Shown piece by piece: positions 8,119 to 16,956 of a stretch of DNA of 64,000 nucleotides. The stretch is taken from contig CAKTUU010000001.1 of the NCBI GenBank assembly GCA_934621505.1, positions 207,775-271,774 of the forward strand. Reading direction: 5' to 3'. The position numbers and the translations under genes are program-made. The notes beneath the pieces were generated by a model. The model was given only the letters and a program-made list of their open reading frames with translations. It ran no database searches and was not told the DNA's origin. Origin of the DNA: an uncultured Clostridia bacterium. Lineage in GTDB: Bacteria > Bacillota > Clostridia > Christensenellales > Aristaeellaceae. The first letter of the stretch is position 1. Each line of letters begins with the position of its first letter.

Positions 8119-10437
8119 ATGAAAAAGAAAATCAAAACGCCCTCCCTGCAAGAGGTGTTATTTGTGCTGGCGGGCGCGCTGCTGCCGGTACTTACGCTGG
8201 AAGCCTTTTCCCGAGGCAGCCTGTGGAGCGTGTTTGTGTGGATTGGGCAGGAGCCCAAGCTGTTTTTGATGAACGCCGCCTTTTGGCTGGGCCTGTGCCT
8301 GGCTGGCTGCGCCCTGCGGGGCTGGCGGCTGCGGGGTGGGCTGCTGATTGGCCTCACCGGCGTGGCGGCGCTGGCGGGTGTGGCCAACCGCTACAAAATG
8401 CTGTTTCGGATGGAGCCTGTGCTGCTGACGGACCTGTGGCAGATTGGCGACGCGATGACCACCGTGGGCACGCTGGATTTTAACATTAACCGGACGGAGC
8501 TTTGGCTGATTGGCGCTTGCACCGTTTTGCTGATTGTCCTGTGGGTGTGGCTGATGCGGGGACAAAAACGCCGCCGCAGCCTGATTGCCGTGGCGGTAGG
8601 ACTGGCGCTGGTGCTGGTGCTGCCCGGGTTGTGCACGTTTCAGCGGGGCGGCGGGGACAAGCGGTCGGACATGATGGAGCACGCAAAGGGCGAAGGCACG
8701 CTGTACGCCATGTTCGCGGCGGAAAACTACCGTCTGGTCCGTCTGCGCATCGACTATGACGAGGATGAGGTGCGGTCCGTCTACCGGGACTTGCAGGCCG
8801 CCACCCCAGCCGCCAGTGAAGAAAAGCCCAATGTGATTGTGGTTTTGTCCGAAAGCTGGTCGGACGAGGCCTGGCTGTCCCAATATGTGAACCTGACCCG
8901 GGAACTGACGCCCTTTTACAATCAGCTGGTGCAAACCTGCCAGACCGGACATCTTTATGTGCCCAAGCTGGGGGGCGGCACCAGTGAAACGGAGTTTGAG
9001 GTGCTTACGGGCCTGCGCAGCCAGTACAGCTGCAACCCCTATTCCATGGGCCTGCCGCCCATAAACAGCCTGGCCAGCGTGCTGCGCGCTCAGGGGTATA
9101 CCTCCAGCGCCATTCACTGGTTCCAGGGGGTGTACTACAACCGCTACCGCAACCTGCGCATGGAGGGCTTTGACGCTTTTTTCACCACGGACACCACCCG
9201 TCGGGATTTTACCCATATCAGTACCTACATCAGCGACCGGGACCATTACAACGCCGTGCTGGAAAGAATGAACCAGACCGACGGCCCGGATTTTGTGTTT
9301 GTGATGACCATGCAGAACCACGGCGGGTACGATTACAACGACTGCCGCCAGCTGTACGGCGCGGACGAGCCCTTTACCGGGGATTTCAGCGACCATACCC
9401 GGCTGGTACTCAGCAACTACTGCTGCCTGATGCGGCAGACCGACGCGGCGCTGAAGGATTTCCTTTCCGCGCTGGAACAGTCCGACGAGCCTACGGTGGT
9501 GGCCTGGTTTGGCGACCATATTCCCCCGTTCGGCACGGATGTGTATGAGGAACTGGGCATCCCCACCACCGGCGACGCGGGACACCTGACCCCCTATTTT
9601 ATCTGGTCCAATCAGGGCAACACGCCCGTAACGGCCGATATGTACGCCAACGAGATGGGGGCCTGTACGCTGTCTGTGGCCGGGGTGAATAACGACCCCT
9701 TTTTGACCTATGTGGATACCCTGCGCCGGTCCGGCGAGGGTCAGCCCCTGACCTCCAGGGGCCGGGGGGACGAGCGGTATGATCTGCTCAGTTACGACGC
9801 GCTGTTTGGCAAGCAGTACGCCTATCAGGAAGGAAACATCCACCCGGAAAACCCCAATATGCAGATTGGCGGCGACATGCACATGCAGCGCCTGCAAGCC
9901 GTCCAGCTGGCGGACAGTGTGTTTGTGCGCCCGGCGGTTCAGGGCTGGATGCAGGCTTCCACGCTGGTTAATGGCGGCAAGGAACAGGCGGACGACGCCC
10001 TGCCGCTGGACGCCACCGGGCTGGAGCTGAGCTACCGCCTGTACGGACCCAACGGCAGCCTGCTGAACGAAAGCAACACCCTGTCCTATGAGAATATAGC
10101 GGAATTGCTGGCAGACAGCGACCCGCTGCCGGTGGAAACGGTGGATTTAACCCGGGACGATTTCAGCCAGATTGAAAGCCGGTGGAACAAGGACTATCAG
10201 GTGTACCGTTCCGCCCAAACCTATCCGGCCTGGCGCGCCCTGTCCCTGCTTGCGGAGGGAACCCACTGGCGGCGGATGGACAACTATTATGCCATCACCG
10301 GCGGGCTGCAATACGCCTTCAGCACCGAAGGGTGGTTGTATCTGGCCATTCCCAAGGAAAGGCTGAACGGTTACGACAGCCAGGCCGTGCGGGACTGGAT
10401 GCAAAGCGCCGGTACGGAGCTGGTGCTGGTACAATAA
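8119..10437 (+). CDS. LtaS-like lipoteichoic acid synthase family sulfatase-fold enzyme
   Basis: A 772-residue membrane enzyme. Five or so hydrophobic segments fill residues 1-180 and an extracellular sulfatase-fold domain follows from about residue 235. The metal site shows E245 (VVLSESW), the nucleophile T288 (GGGTSETEFEVLTG) and D466/H467 (WFGDHIPPFG), which is the LtaS arrangement. The family transfers glycerol phosphate from phosphatidylglycerol to build LTA. About 220 residues after the catalytic domain are longer than in classic LtaS and I do not recognise them. GAGG lies 9 nt before the ATG. It is co-transcribed with gtrA, consistent with making or modifying the polymer that the GtrA/GtrB system decorates. 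Confidence 0.85.
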   Translation: MKKKIKTPSLQEVLFVLAGALLPVLTLEAFSRGSLWSVFVWIGQEPKLFLMNAAFWLGLCLAGCALRGWRLRGGLLIGLTGVAALAGVANRYKMLFRMEPVLLTDLWQIGDAMTTVGTLDFNINRTELWLIGACTVLLIVLWVWLMRGQKRRRSLIAVAVGLALVLVLPGLCTFQRGGGDKRSDMMEHAKGEGTLYAMFAAENYRLVRLRIDYDEDEVRSVYRDLQAATPAASEEKPNVIVVLSESWSDEAWLSQYVNLTRELTPFYNQLVQTCQTGHLYVPKLGGGTSETEFEVLTGLRSQYSCNPYSMGLPPINSLASVLRAQGYTSSAIHWFQGVYYNRYRNLRMEGFDAFFTTDTTRRDFTHISTYISDRDHYNAVLERMNQTDGPDFVFVMTMQNHGGYDYNDCRQLYGADEPFTGDFSDHTRLVLSNYCCLMRQTDAALKDFLSALEQSDEPTVVAWFGDHIPPFGTDVYEELGIPTTGDAGHLTPYFIWSNQGNTPVTADMYANEMGACTLSVAGVNNDPFLTYVDTLRRSGEGQPLTSRGRGDERYDLLSYDALFGKQYAYQEGNIHPENPNMQIGGDMHMQRLQAVQLADSVFVRPAVQGWMQASTLVNGGKEQADDALPLDATGLELSYRLYGPNGSLLNESNTLSYENIAELLADSDPLPVETVDLTRDDFSQIESRWNKDYQVYRSAQTYPAWRALSLLAEGTHWRRMDNYYAITGGLQYAFSTEGWLYLAIPKERLNGYDSQAVRDWMQSAGTELVLVQ

Positions 10438-10487
10438 CAGTCATGTCGTTTCTGAAGGGAAAAACACCGCTTTTTTCCATTTGCCCA

Positions 10488-10517
10488 TTGCACAGCCGGC
10501 CATGGGTGGGGTATACT
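10488..10517 (+). promoter_or_regulatory. Promoter of the AAA-CYTH gene
   Basis: TTGCAC, an 18-bp spacer and TATACT, followed by AAGGAG 11 nt before the ATG at 10569. Confidence 0.6.
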
Positions 10518-10568
10518 GTATCGAACGGCCTTTTTATTGCCGTATCCCCGGAAGGAGAACCGTTTCAG

Positions 10569-11660
10569 ATGAAAAAGATTCATAAAATTGTGATTACCGG
10601 CGGCCCCTGCGCGGGCAAATCCACCGCCCTCAGCTGGATTCAAAACGCCTTTACCCAGCGGGGCTATACGGTGCTGTTTGTGCCGGAAACCGCTACCGAG
10701 CTGATTACCGGCGGCGTGGCTCCCTGGACCTGCGGCACCAACCTGGATTATCAGAAATGCCAGATGAAGCTGCAAATGGAAAAGGAACGCCTGTTTATGC
10801 AGGCGGCCCATACCATGGATGCGAGCAAAATTTTGATTGTGTGCGACCGTGGAGCCATGGATAACTGCGCTTACATGACCCAGGAGGAGTTTGCCCAGGT
10901 GCTGGCCTATGTGGGGGCCAACGAATTGGAGTTGCGGGACAGCTATGACGCGGTGTTTCATCTGGTAACGGCGGCCAAGGGCGCGGAGGAATTTTACACC
11001 ATGGCCAACAACGCCGCCCGCTACGAAACGCCGGAGCAGGCCGTGGCCATGGATGATAAGCTGCTGGCCGCCTGGACGGGCCATCCCCACCTGCGGGTCA
11101 TTGACAACGCCTACGACTTTGGTGATAAAATGAAGGCGCTGATTGCGGAAATCGCCTCCACCCTGGGGGAGGAGCGGGGCCCTGTGGAAAACAAGCGCCG
11201 CTTCCTGATAGAATATCCGGACATTGCCTGGCTGGAAAAGAACCCCACCTGCCGCCGGGTGGAAATCATCCAGACCTATCTGGTCAGCCAGAACGACGAG
11301 GAGGTGCGGGTGCGCCAGAGCGGCAGCAAGGGCCATTATGTGTATTACCGCACCAGCCGCCGCAGCATCCCGGGCCAAAAGGCCATTGAGGTGGAACGCC
11401 GCCTGACCAACAACGAATACCTGACCCTGCTGATGGACGCGGACACCAGCCGCCGCCAGATTCGCAAAACCCGCTTCTGCCTGACCTACAAAAACCAGTC
11501 CTTTGAGATAGACGTGTATCCCTTCTGGCAAAAGCAGGCCATTGCGGAAATTGAGCTGACCGGCGACACGGCGGACGTCAGCTTCCCGGAGGAAATTACG
11601 GTCATTCGTGAAGTAACCGGGGACAAGGATTACGAAACCAGCGCCCTGAGTATGCTGTAA
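10569..11660 (+). CDS. AAA-family ATPase fused to a CYTH (triphosphate tunnel) domain
   Basis: A 363-residue two-domain protein. Residues 1-190 form a P-loop NTPase with Walker A GGPCAGKST (11-19) and ILIVCDRGAMDN as the Walker B region, of the AAA_28 type. Residues 205-345 resemble a CYTH/triphosphate tunnel enzyme, with alternating charged residues (VEIIQTYL, EVRVRQ, KAIEVERRL, RKTRFCL, EIDVYPFW, AEIELTG). CYTH domains bind or hydrolyse triphosphates, nucleotides or polyphosphate; the substrate of this fusion is unknown to me. It has its own promoter and a strong terminator, so it is monocistronic. Confidence 0.82.
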   Translation: MKKIHKIVITGGPCAGKSTALSWIQNAFTQRGYTVLFVPETATELITGGVAPWTCGTNLDYQKCQMKLQMEKERLFMQAAHTMDASKILIVCDRGAMDNCAYMTQEEFAQVLAYVGANELELRDSYDAVFHLVTAAKGAEEFYTMANNAARYETPEQAVAMDDKLLAAWTGHPHLRVIDNAYDFGDKMKALIAEIASTLGEERGPVENKRRFLIEYPDIAWLEKNPTCRRVEIIQTYLVSQNDEEVRVRQSGSKGHYVYYRTSRRSIPGQKAIEVERRLTNNEYLTLLMDADTSRRQIRKTRFCLTYKNQSFEIDVYPFWQKQAIAEIELTGDTADVSFPEEITVIREVTGDKDYETSALSML

Positions 11661-11664
11661 AGAG

Positions 11665-11715
11665 AAAGCAGGCCCCAGACAGATTTCATTCCGTCTGGGG
11701 GCCTGCTTTTTTTTT
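11665..11715. terminator. Shared terminator between the AAA-CYTH and VanW genes
   Basis: A 13-bp stem (GCAGGCCCCAGAC with GTCTGGGG(G)CCTGC, one bulged G) is followed by nine T on the + strand. On the - strand it follows the VanW stop and is trailed by TTTCTCTTT, so it can serve both convergent genes. Confidence 0.9.
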
Positions 11716-12844
11716 ATTCTTCCCGGAAGATTTGAATGCACAGGGTGCCTTCGCCGGTGCTTTCCGCCAGAATGCGGATGGGGTAGGCGCAATCGTTGCG
11801 GAAAACCAGGTTCAGTGAGGAATTGCCCACCGCCGCGTCCTGGTGCATGGGCAGGTACTTGGCGCAGCCCGGGCCGTGGGGACGGCGCATCAGAATGGTG
11901 ATGTCCGGCAGCTGGCGAATGGTGTTGTACAGGGTGGAGGAGCACTGGCAGGTGCCGCCGCCATAGCCCAGCTGGCTGCCGCCGTCAATCAGCACAGGGG
12001 CGGGATAGTAGCCGTTGCTTTTGCGGTAGGGGCCGATCTGGCTGTTAAAATCCAGCGTTTCGCCGGGCTGCAGGGTGCGGGTCATCAATTCGCAGGCGCG
12101 CACAATGTTCTTGCAGCGGCCATCGTTGCCCTCCTTGCCGGTGTTGTATTCAAAAAAGCTGCAAAACGCGGCAATGGGGGTATCGCTGCTGTTTGGCTCC
12201 AGACTTTCCGACACAACGGTCAGGTCGGTTAAAATCCGGGCGTCGATGTAGCCGTAGCTGCGCCAGCAGATGACCTTGGCAAAGCCGTCCACAAATTCCA
12301 GAATGGCAATTTTGCTGCCCGCGCCGGGGCGGATTTTGTTAACGTCCGCGTCCAGCGAGGGCTGGCTGTAAATATTGGCCGTTTCGGTCAGGGTGGCCAC
12401 AAACTGGCTGGGAACCACGCCATAGGGCGGGGTGGTTTCCGGGTCCAGCACGGTCATGTTTTCATCCACCCAGGTGCGGATGATGTACCCCACATGGCCG
12501 TTGTACCCGGCCAGTACATAGGAGGGATACACCGCGTATACCGTAACGGTTTCCCAGGCGTCGATGGCGCATACCACATCGCTTTCCCCGTCCTGCCTGG
12601 TTCGCATGCGGATGGAGGTGCCGTTGGCGGTAAAGGGCTTGATCCGGGCGGTATACAGGGGCTTCATGCCGGTAATGTCCGCTACGGCGCCATCGGCCTC
12701 CACGGCTTCCTCATCGTCGGCGATGCCCTCCACCTCCATACCGGCGGCCTCCAGGGCGGCCAGGTCCGCTTCTTCCTCTGCCAGGGCGGCTACACCACCC
12801 AGCAGCAGGCAAACGCTCATCAGCAGAGCCAGCATTTTTTTCAT
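11714..12844 (-). CDS. Secreted VanW-family protein with SH3-like N-terminal region
   Basis: A 376-residue exported protein. The signal peptide (MKKMLALLMSVCLLLGG) probably ends at ALA|EEE, then comes an acidic low-complexity stretch. Two SH3-like modules cover about residues 65-215 (SIRMRTRQDGESD, ANIYSQPSLDADV). A VanW domain covers about 220-376, with TLQPGETLDFNSQIGP and GYGGGTCQCSSTLYN. VanW proteins occur in vancomycin-resistance loci and widely as uncharacterised envelope proteins. The start at 12844 is preceded by AAAGGA; longer starts would read through the promoter. Confidence 0.88.
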   Translation of the reverse strand: MKKMLALLMSVCLLLGGVAALAEEEADLAALEAAGMEVEGIADDEEAVEADGAVADITGMKPLYTARIKPFTANGTSIRMRTRQDGESDVVCAIDAWETVTVYAVYPSYVLAGYNGHVGYIIRTWVDENMTVLDPETTPPYGVVPSQFVATLTETANIYSQPSLDADVNKIRPGAGSKIAILEFVDGFAKVICWRSYGYIDARILTDLTVVSESLEPNSSDTPIAAFCSFFEYNTGKEGNDGRCKNIVRACELMTRTLQPGETLDFNSQIGPYRKSNGYYPAPVLIDGGSQLGYGGGTCQCSSTLYNTIRQLPDITILMRRPHGPGCAKYLPMHQDAAVGNSSLNLVFRNDCAYPIRILAESTGEGTLCIQIFREE

Positions 12845-12878
12845 CCGATTGCATCCTTTCCAAATGGTCTGCGGTCTG

Positions 12879-12907
12879 ATTATACCATACCGGGCGCGCC
12901 ATGAAGA
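12879..12907 (-). promoter_or_regulatory. Probable promoter of the VanW gene
   Basis: A consensus TATAAT (12884-12879, read leftward) with a poor -35 box (TCTTCA) 17 bp upstream. Confidence 0.5.
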
Positions 12908-12931
12908 AAACCGGCGCAAATTTTACAGCTT

Positions 12932-14497
12932 CTACCGGCCGCTGAAACGGCCCAGAAGGAATTTGCCCCGGCTGAACAGCGACCGGACCGCCTTGCGGTC
13001 CAGCAGGTAATTCACCGCCAGGGTAACGGCGCTGGCATACAGCACCAGCATGGCCGCGTACATAAACCAGGAAAAGAACCGGCGCGGCGGGCTGACCCAC
13101 AGCAGGCAGGGGGCGGCCATCAGGGCCACGGTCAGCAGCATGCGCAGGTTGCGGCGGGCGCTGGGCTTCCAGCTGAGGCCGGTAATCTGACTGGGCACCA
13201 GCCGCATCAGCAGCACCGCCCGCAGAATGTTGGACAGGCTGACTCCCGCCACAATGCCGCACAGGGAAGCCTCCGGGCCATAGGGTCGCAGGCCCAGCCC
13301 CAGTCCCACGCTCAAAACGGTGGTGGCGATGACCTGGGCCAGGCACTGGCCCCGCACCTCGCGGAATTTGCCGCTGGCGCTGATCATCAGGTTCAGGGGA
13401 ATGCGCATATGGGTGGTGACAGCCTCCAGAATGATCAGCATACCCAGCACGGGTACATTGTAATTCACATCCTGAATGCCGTGGGTGTACAGGTTCACAA
13501 AGGGCACGATCAGCACGGTCGCCACGCCGAACAGCACGGTGACCGCCATGTCGTACAGGCACTCAAAATCCGTGTAGGCCTGCTGAAAGGATTCCCGGCT
13601 TTCGCTGACCATCAGGTTGCCAAAGATGGAATAGATGCCGGTGGTCGCCATTTTCAGCACGCCCCACAGGCCCACGGTGACCATGTGGTATACGCCGTAC
13701 ACGCTCAGCATACCCGCGTCCCGGGTCACCAGAGTGCCGAAGATAACCCCCGCGCCCTGCTGAAACACATTGGTCAGTTCCATGTACAGCGCGTCCCACC
13801 GCTTGCCCAGGGCGGATTTGTCCGGCCTGGCAAAGGCGTTGACCTCCGGATAGTATTTTTTTACATAGCGGGACAGCAGCACCGACCGCACCAGAATGGT
13901 CAGGGAGGCAGCCAGCCGCACCACGATAACGTCCTGTCCCAGATAGGGCAGCACCACAATCAGCGCGGTGGAAAGCAGCAGGGACGCCATGGAGGCGAGC
14001 GACACCACATAGGTGCGCTGATCCGCCGTCAGCAGCACCCGGTAACGGGCCATGGTAAAGAACTCCAGCGCCCCGCTGACCCCCATGGCCAAAATGAGGG
14101 CGATAACGCTGAGGCGGCTCATCAGGGAGCCGTCCATGGCGTGAACCGGCATAAAGAAGGGATAGGCCACGGCGAATATGGCGGTAATGGCGGTAAAGAA
14201 CCAGCCGGCGGAGTTATAGAATCCCCGCGCCGCCGACACAATGCCGTTGACGGCGGGCATATCGTGTCGGGCCAGCGGCTCGTACAGGGCAGCGTTGGCG
14301 GCGGCGGCCAGCCCGGATTCCACCATTTTAAAATAGCTTAAAAATTCCGTGACGGATACAATCAGCCCGTTTACCTCCGACCCGTAGTAAAGAATCATCA
14401 GCCGGGGGGTGACAAAGCCCAGCAGCATGGCTGTCAGCTGGTATACGGCGGTGGACAGGGTGTTTTGCACAAAGCGTGCCGTGCGGGTCTGCTTCAA
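12932..14497 (-). CDS. MOP-superfamily polysaccharide flippase (Wzx-like)
   Basis: A 521-residue integral membrane protein with 12-14 hydrophobic segments, starting LSTAVYQLTAMLLGFVTPRL. Such proteins flip undecaprenyl-diphosphate-linked repeat units or teichoic acid precursors. It is the last gene of a leftward operon that starts at the LRR gene. The 63-bp gap to the fusion gene upstream is longer than the other gaps (10-17 bp). The C-terminal segment (about residues 435-505) has two extra hydrophobic helices. The substrate is unknown but presumably carries the substituent made by the upstream genes. Confidence 0.87.
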   Translation of the reverse strand: MKQTRTARFVQNTLSTAVYQLTAMLLGFVTPRLMILYYGSEVNGLIVSVTEFLSYFKMVESGLAAAANAALYEPLARHDMPAVNGIVSAARGFYNSAGWFFTAITAIFAVAYPFFMPVHAMDGSLMSRLSVIALILAMGVSGALEFFTMARYRVLLTADQRTYVVSLASMASLLLSTALIVVLPYLGQDVIVVRLAASLTILVRSVLLSRYVKKYYPEVNAFARPDKSALGKRWDALYMELTNVFQQGAGVIFGTLVTRDAGMLSVYGVYHMVTVGLWGVLKMATTGIYSIFGNLMVSESRESFQQAYTDFECLYDMAVTVLFGVATVLIVPFVNLYTHGIQDVNYNVPVLGMLIILEAVTTHMRIPLNLMISASGKFREVRGQCLAQVIATTVLSVGLGLGLRPYGPEASLCGIVAGVSLSNILRAVLLMRLVPSQITGLSWKPSARRNLRMLLTVALMAAPCLLWVSPPRRFFSWFMYAAMLVLYASAVTLAVNYLLDRKAVRSLFSRGKFLLGRFSGR

Positions 14498-14560
14498 GAA
14501 AAAGCGCTCCTTTGTGAAAGATACCCGGGAAGGATAGCACCCCCCGGGAGGAATGTCAAG

Positions 14561-15865
14561 CTACCGCAGGGGCGTGCCGCTTTGGCCGGTTAACTGGCAG
14601 ATGGCGGCGGACACCTGGGGCGCGATCTGGGCGGGGGCCTTTCCGCTGGCGATGGCCCGCAGAAAGGCCACCAGCTCGTAGCGAATGCCCTCGCCGTCCA
14701 GCTGATAGTAATAGCGGCGGTTATCCGCCGGGTTTTCGTAGCGCAGCTCAAAGTAGTCGGTTTTCCACCAGGGGGCGGGCACCCAGGCGTAGCCCTCCGT
14801 GCCGGAAACGATCAGTTCCCCCTCGGACTTGACGCCCTTGCCCACCTTGACGCTGGCCACCGCGCCGGGATAGCGCAGATCTATTTTGGTAAACAGGTCG
14901 AAGCCATCCTCCGCCAGCAGGGAGGCGGAACGGGCCTCCACGTAATCGGTGCCCAGCAGCTGCAATACCGGCAGCAGCGCCTGGGGACCGAAGGCGCACA
15001 GGCTGTTCCAGGCCAGCGCCCGGTCCTCGCCGGGGCGCAGGCTGGTGCAGGTGGCGTCCACGCTGACCACCCGGCCGATTTTGCCGGTTTTAAGCAGCAG
15101 CAGCAGCCTAGAATAGGCGGTGGAATAGGCGGTTTTGTTGCCGTCCGCCAGAATCAGCCCCCGGCCGCGGGCCAGGTCGAACAGGTCGTCGCAGGCCCGG
15201 GCGCTGAGGGCGATGGGCGATTCGCACAGCACATGCCGGCCCGCTTCCAGCGCCTTGCGCACATGGCTTTCGTGCAGGCTGGGGTGGGACGCGATATACA
15301 CCGCGTCGCAGCCCGGCAGAAGCGTGTCGTAGTCCTGCTGGGGCAGCGCCTGCAGGGCGCGGTCCAGACGGCTTGTGTCCCGGGCGCAGATGCCGGATAG
15401 ACGCACCCCGTTCACCCAGGCGCTTTCGGCGGCAAATTTGTTTAAAATGGCGTTTTCCCCCACCAGCCCCAAGGCGATTTCCCGGCTTTGTGCGCGCAGG
15501 GCGCTGCTGGACACGCCCTGGGTGCGGGGCAGGTACACCACCCGGCAGTAGGGGCGCAGGTAGTCGAACTGCCCTTCCCAGTCGGATCCAACGGTAAAAA
15601 TATCGATGCCCAGCCGCTGGATGTCGTCAATCTTCTGGCCCTCGTATTCCTCCACAATGATCTGGTCCGCCAGACCTGTGGCGCGAACGCCCTCAATGCG
15701 CTCCACCAGGGTTTGCTGCACGTTGATTTTGCCCCGGCTTAAATCAAAGCCGTCGGCGGTGACCCCCACCACCAGCATGTCCCCCAGCGCCCGGGCCCGC
15801 TGAAGCAGGCGGATATGCCCCTCGTGCAGCAGGTCAAAGGTGCCGTAGGTGATGACCTTCACCAT
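14561..15865 (-). CDS. TagD-like cytidylyltransferase fused to a GFO/IDH/MocA-like domain
   Basis: A 434-residue fusion. Residues 1-135 are a glycerol-3-phosphate cytidylyltransferase-type domain, with YGTFDLLHEGH (HxGH at 14-17), GVTADGFDLSRGK and a late SSSALR motif. Residues 136-434 look like a GFO/IDH/MocA oxidoreductase: degenerate dinucleotide motif LGLVGENAI, YIASHPSLHESHVRKALEAG and VLCESPIAL. The usual catalytic EKP is ESP here, so the Lys is missing. The second domain may therefore be non-catalytic or altered. The first domain probably makes a CDP-activated small molecule. Gaps of 13 bp to the aminotransferase and 63 bp to the flippase keep it inside the operon. Confidence 0.85.
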   Translation of the reverse strand: MVKVITYGTFDLLHEGHIRLLQRARALGDMLVVGVTADGFDLSRGKINVQQTLVERIEGVRATGLADQIIVEEYEGQKIDDIQRLGIDIFTVGSDWEGQFDYLRPYCRVVYLPRTQGVSSSALRAQSREIALGLVGENAILNKFAAESAWVNGVRLSGICARDTSRLDRALQALPQQDYDTLLPGCDAVYIASHPSLHESHVRKALEAGRHVLCESPIALSARACDDLFDLARGRGLILADGNKTAYSTAYSRLLLLLKTGKIGRVVSVDATCTSLRPGEDRALAWNSLCAFGPQALLPVLQLLGTDYVEARSASLLAEDGFDLFTKIDLRYPGAVASVKVGKGVKSEGELIVSGTEGYAWVPAPWWKTDYFELRYENPADNRRYYYQLDGEGIRYELVAFLRAIASGKAPAQIAPQVSAAICQLTGQSGTPLR

Positions 15866-15878
15866 CGGTTTTTCCTCC

Positions 15879-16940
15879 TTACAGCAGGCCCCGGCGCAGC
15901 ATGGCCCGCAGGGCGTCCTCCAGCGCGGCGTTGTCGCCGGGGGTCAGCGCGCCCAAATGCCCTACGCGGAAAACCCTGTCCCGCAGAGCGCCGCCGTTGG
16001 GGCAAACCCAGATGCCGTATTCGTCCTTCAGGGTTTCAAAAATGGCGTAGGCGTTCTGGCGGCGGGGCATCAGCGCCGTTACCGCGTTGGAGGGCGTTTC
16101 CGGCAGGGTTTGAAAAGGCAGGTCCGCCATCCGGGCGCGGAAATCCCGCGCCAGCAGAGCGGTATGGTCCAGCTGGCTTTGCGCGCCGCCCGCGGCCACA
16201 ATCTGCCGCAGCCGTTCATGAATCTGCAAAAGAATGCCCACCGCCGGGGTAAAGGGGGTCTGGCCCCGCTGGCCGTTTACCAGCGCCTCCCGCAGGCTCA
16301 GGTACAGGCAGCGGTCAGGGGCGGTCATGGCCCGCTCCACCGCCCGGGGCGACAGCATAACCGCCGATACCCCCGGCGGGCAGGCCAGCGCCTTTTGGGA
16401 GCCGGTCAGCAGCATGTCCGCCATGTCCACCGGGTCGGCCAGAAAAGCGCTGATCGCGTCCGCAATCAAAAACAGGCCGTTGCGGTCGCAAAAATCGTGA
16501 ATCAGCCGTGCGTCATAGGCGACGCCGGTGGAGGTTTCGCACAGGTTGACCAGAAAACCGGTGTAGCCCTGTCCCTCGTAGGGGGCCAGATGCTCGGGCG
16601 TCAGGGCCTGGCCGGGCCGCAGCTCAATCTGGGTAACAGGCACGCCGTGGATTTGGCACATCTGCACAAAGCGCGCCCCAAAGCTGCCGCCGTTTACCGC
16701 CAGCACCCTGTCCGCCGGGGTAAAGGCCGCCATGACGGCGGCCTCCATGGCGGCTGTGCCGCTGCCGGTTAAAAACACGGCGCGGCTGCCGGAGGGGGCG
16801 TTCACCAGACTTAGCAGCATCCGTTCGTTTTCCAGCATGGTTTGGGAAAATTCCGCCGTGCGGAAATAGGGCACGGGATTGGCCCCCAAATCGCAAAGAT
16901 CGGGGGCCATCTGCACAGGACCTACGGAGAAGTTTAGCAT
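15879..16940 (-). CDS. Class V PLP-dependent aminotransferase
   Basis: A 353-residue enzyme of the alanine-glyoxylate / 2-aminoethylphosphonate aminotransferase type. Landmarks are FLTGSGTAAMEAAV, NLCETSTGVAYD and PLP lysine K183 in LLTGSQKALACPPG. It lies between LicD/pyruvyl transferase and the nucleotidyltransferase fusion, so it is more likely a biosynthetic enzyme than a serine-glyoxylate enzyme. It could aminate a small aldehyde or ketone phosphate, or a phosphonoacetaldehyde, before CDP activation. No PEP mutase or phosphonopyruvate decarboxylase gene is in the window, so a phosphonate product is not supported directly. Confidence 0.85.
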   Translation of the reverse strand: MLNFSVGPVQMAPDLCDLGANPVPYFRTAEFSQTMLENERMLLSLVNAPSGSRAVFLTGSGTAAMEAAVMAAFTPADRVLAVNGGSFGARFVQMCQIHGVPVTQIELRPGQALTPEHLAPYEGQGYTGFLVNLCETSTGVAYDARLIHDFCDRNGLFLIADAISAFLADPVDMADMLLTGSQKALACPPGVSAVMLSPRAVERAMTAPDRCLYLSLREALVNGQRGQTPFTPAVGILLQIHERLRQIVAAGGAQSQLDHTALLARDFRARMADLPFQTLPETPSNAVTALMPRRQNAYAIFETLKDEYGIWVCPNGGALRDRVFRVGHLGALTPGDNAALEDALRAMLRRGLL

Positions 16941-16956
16941 GGAAAAAATCCTTCTT

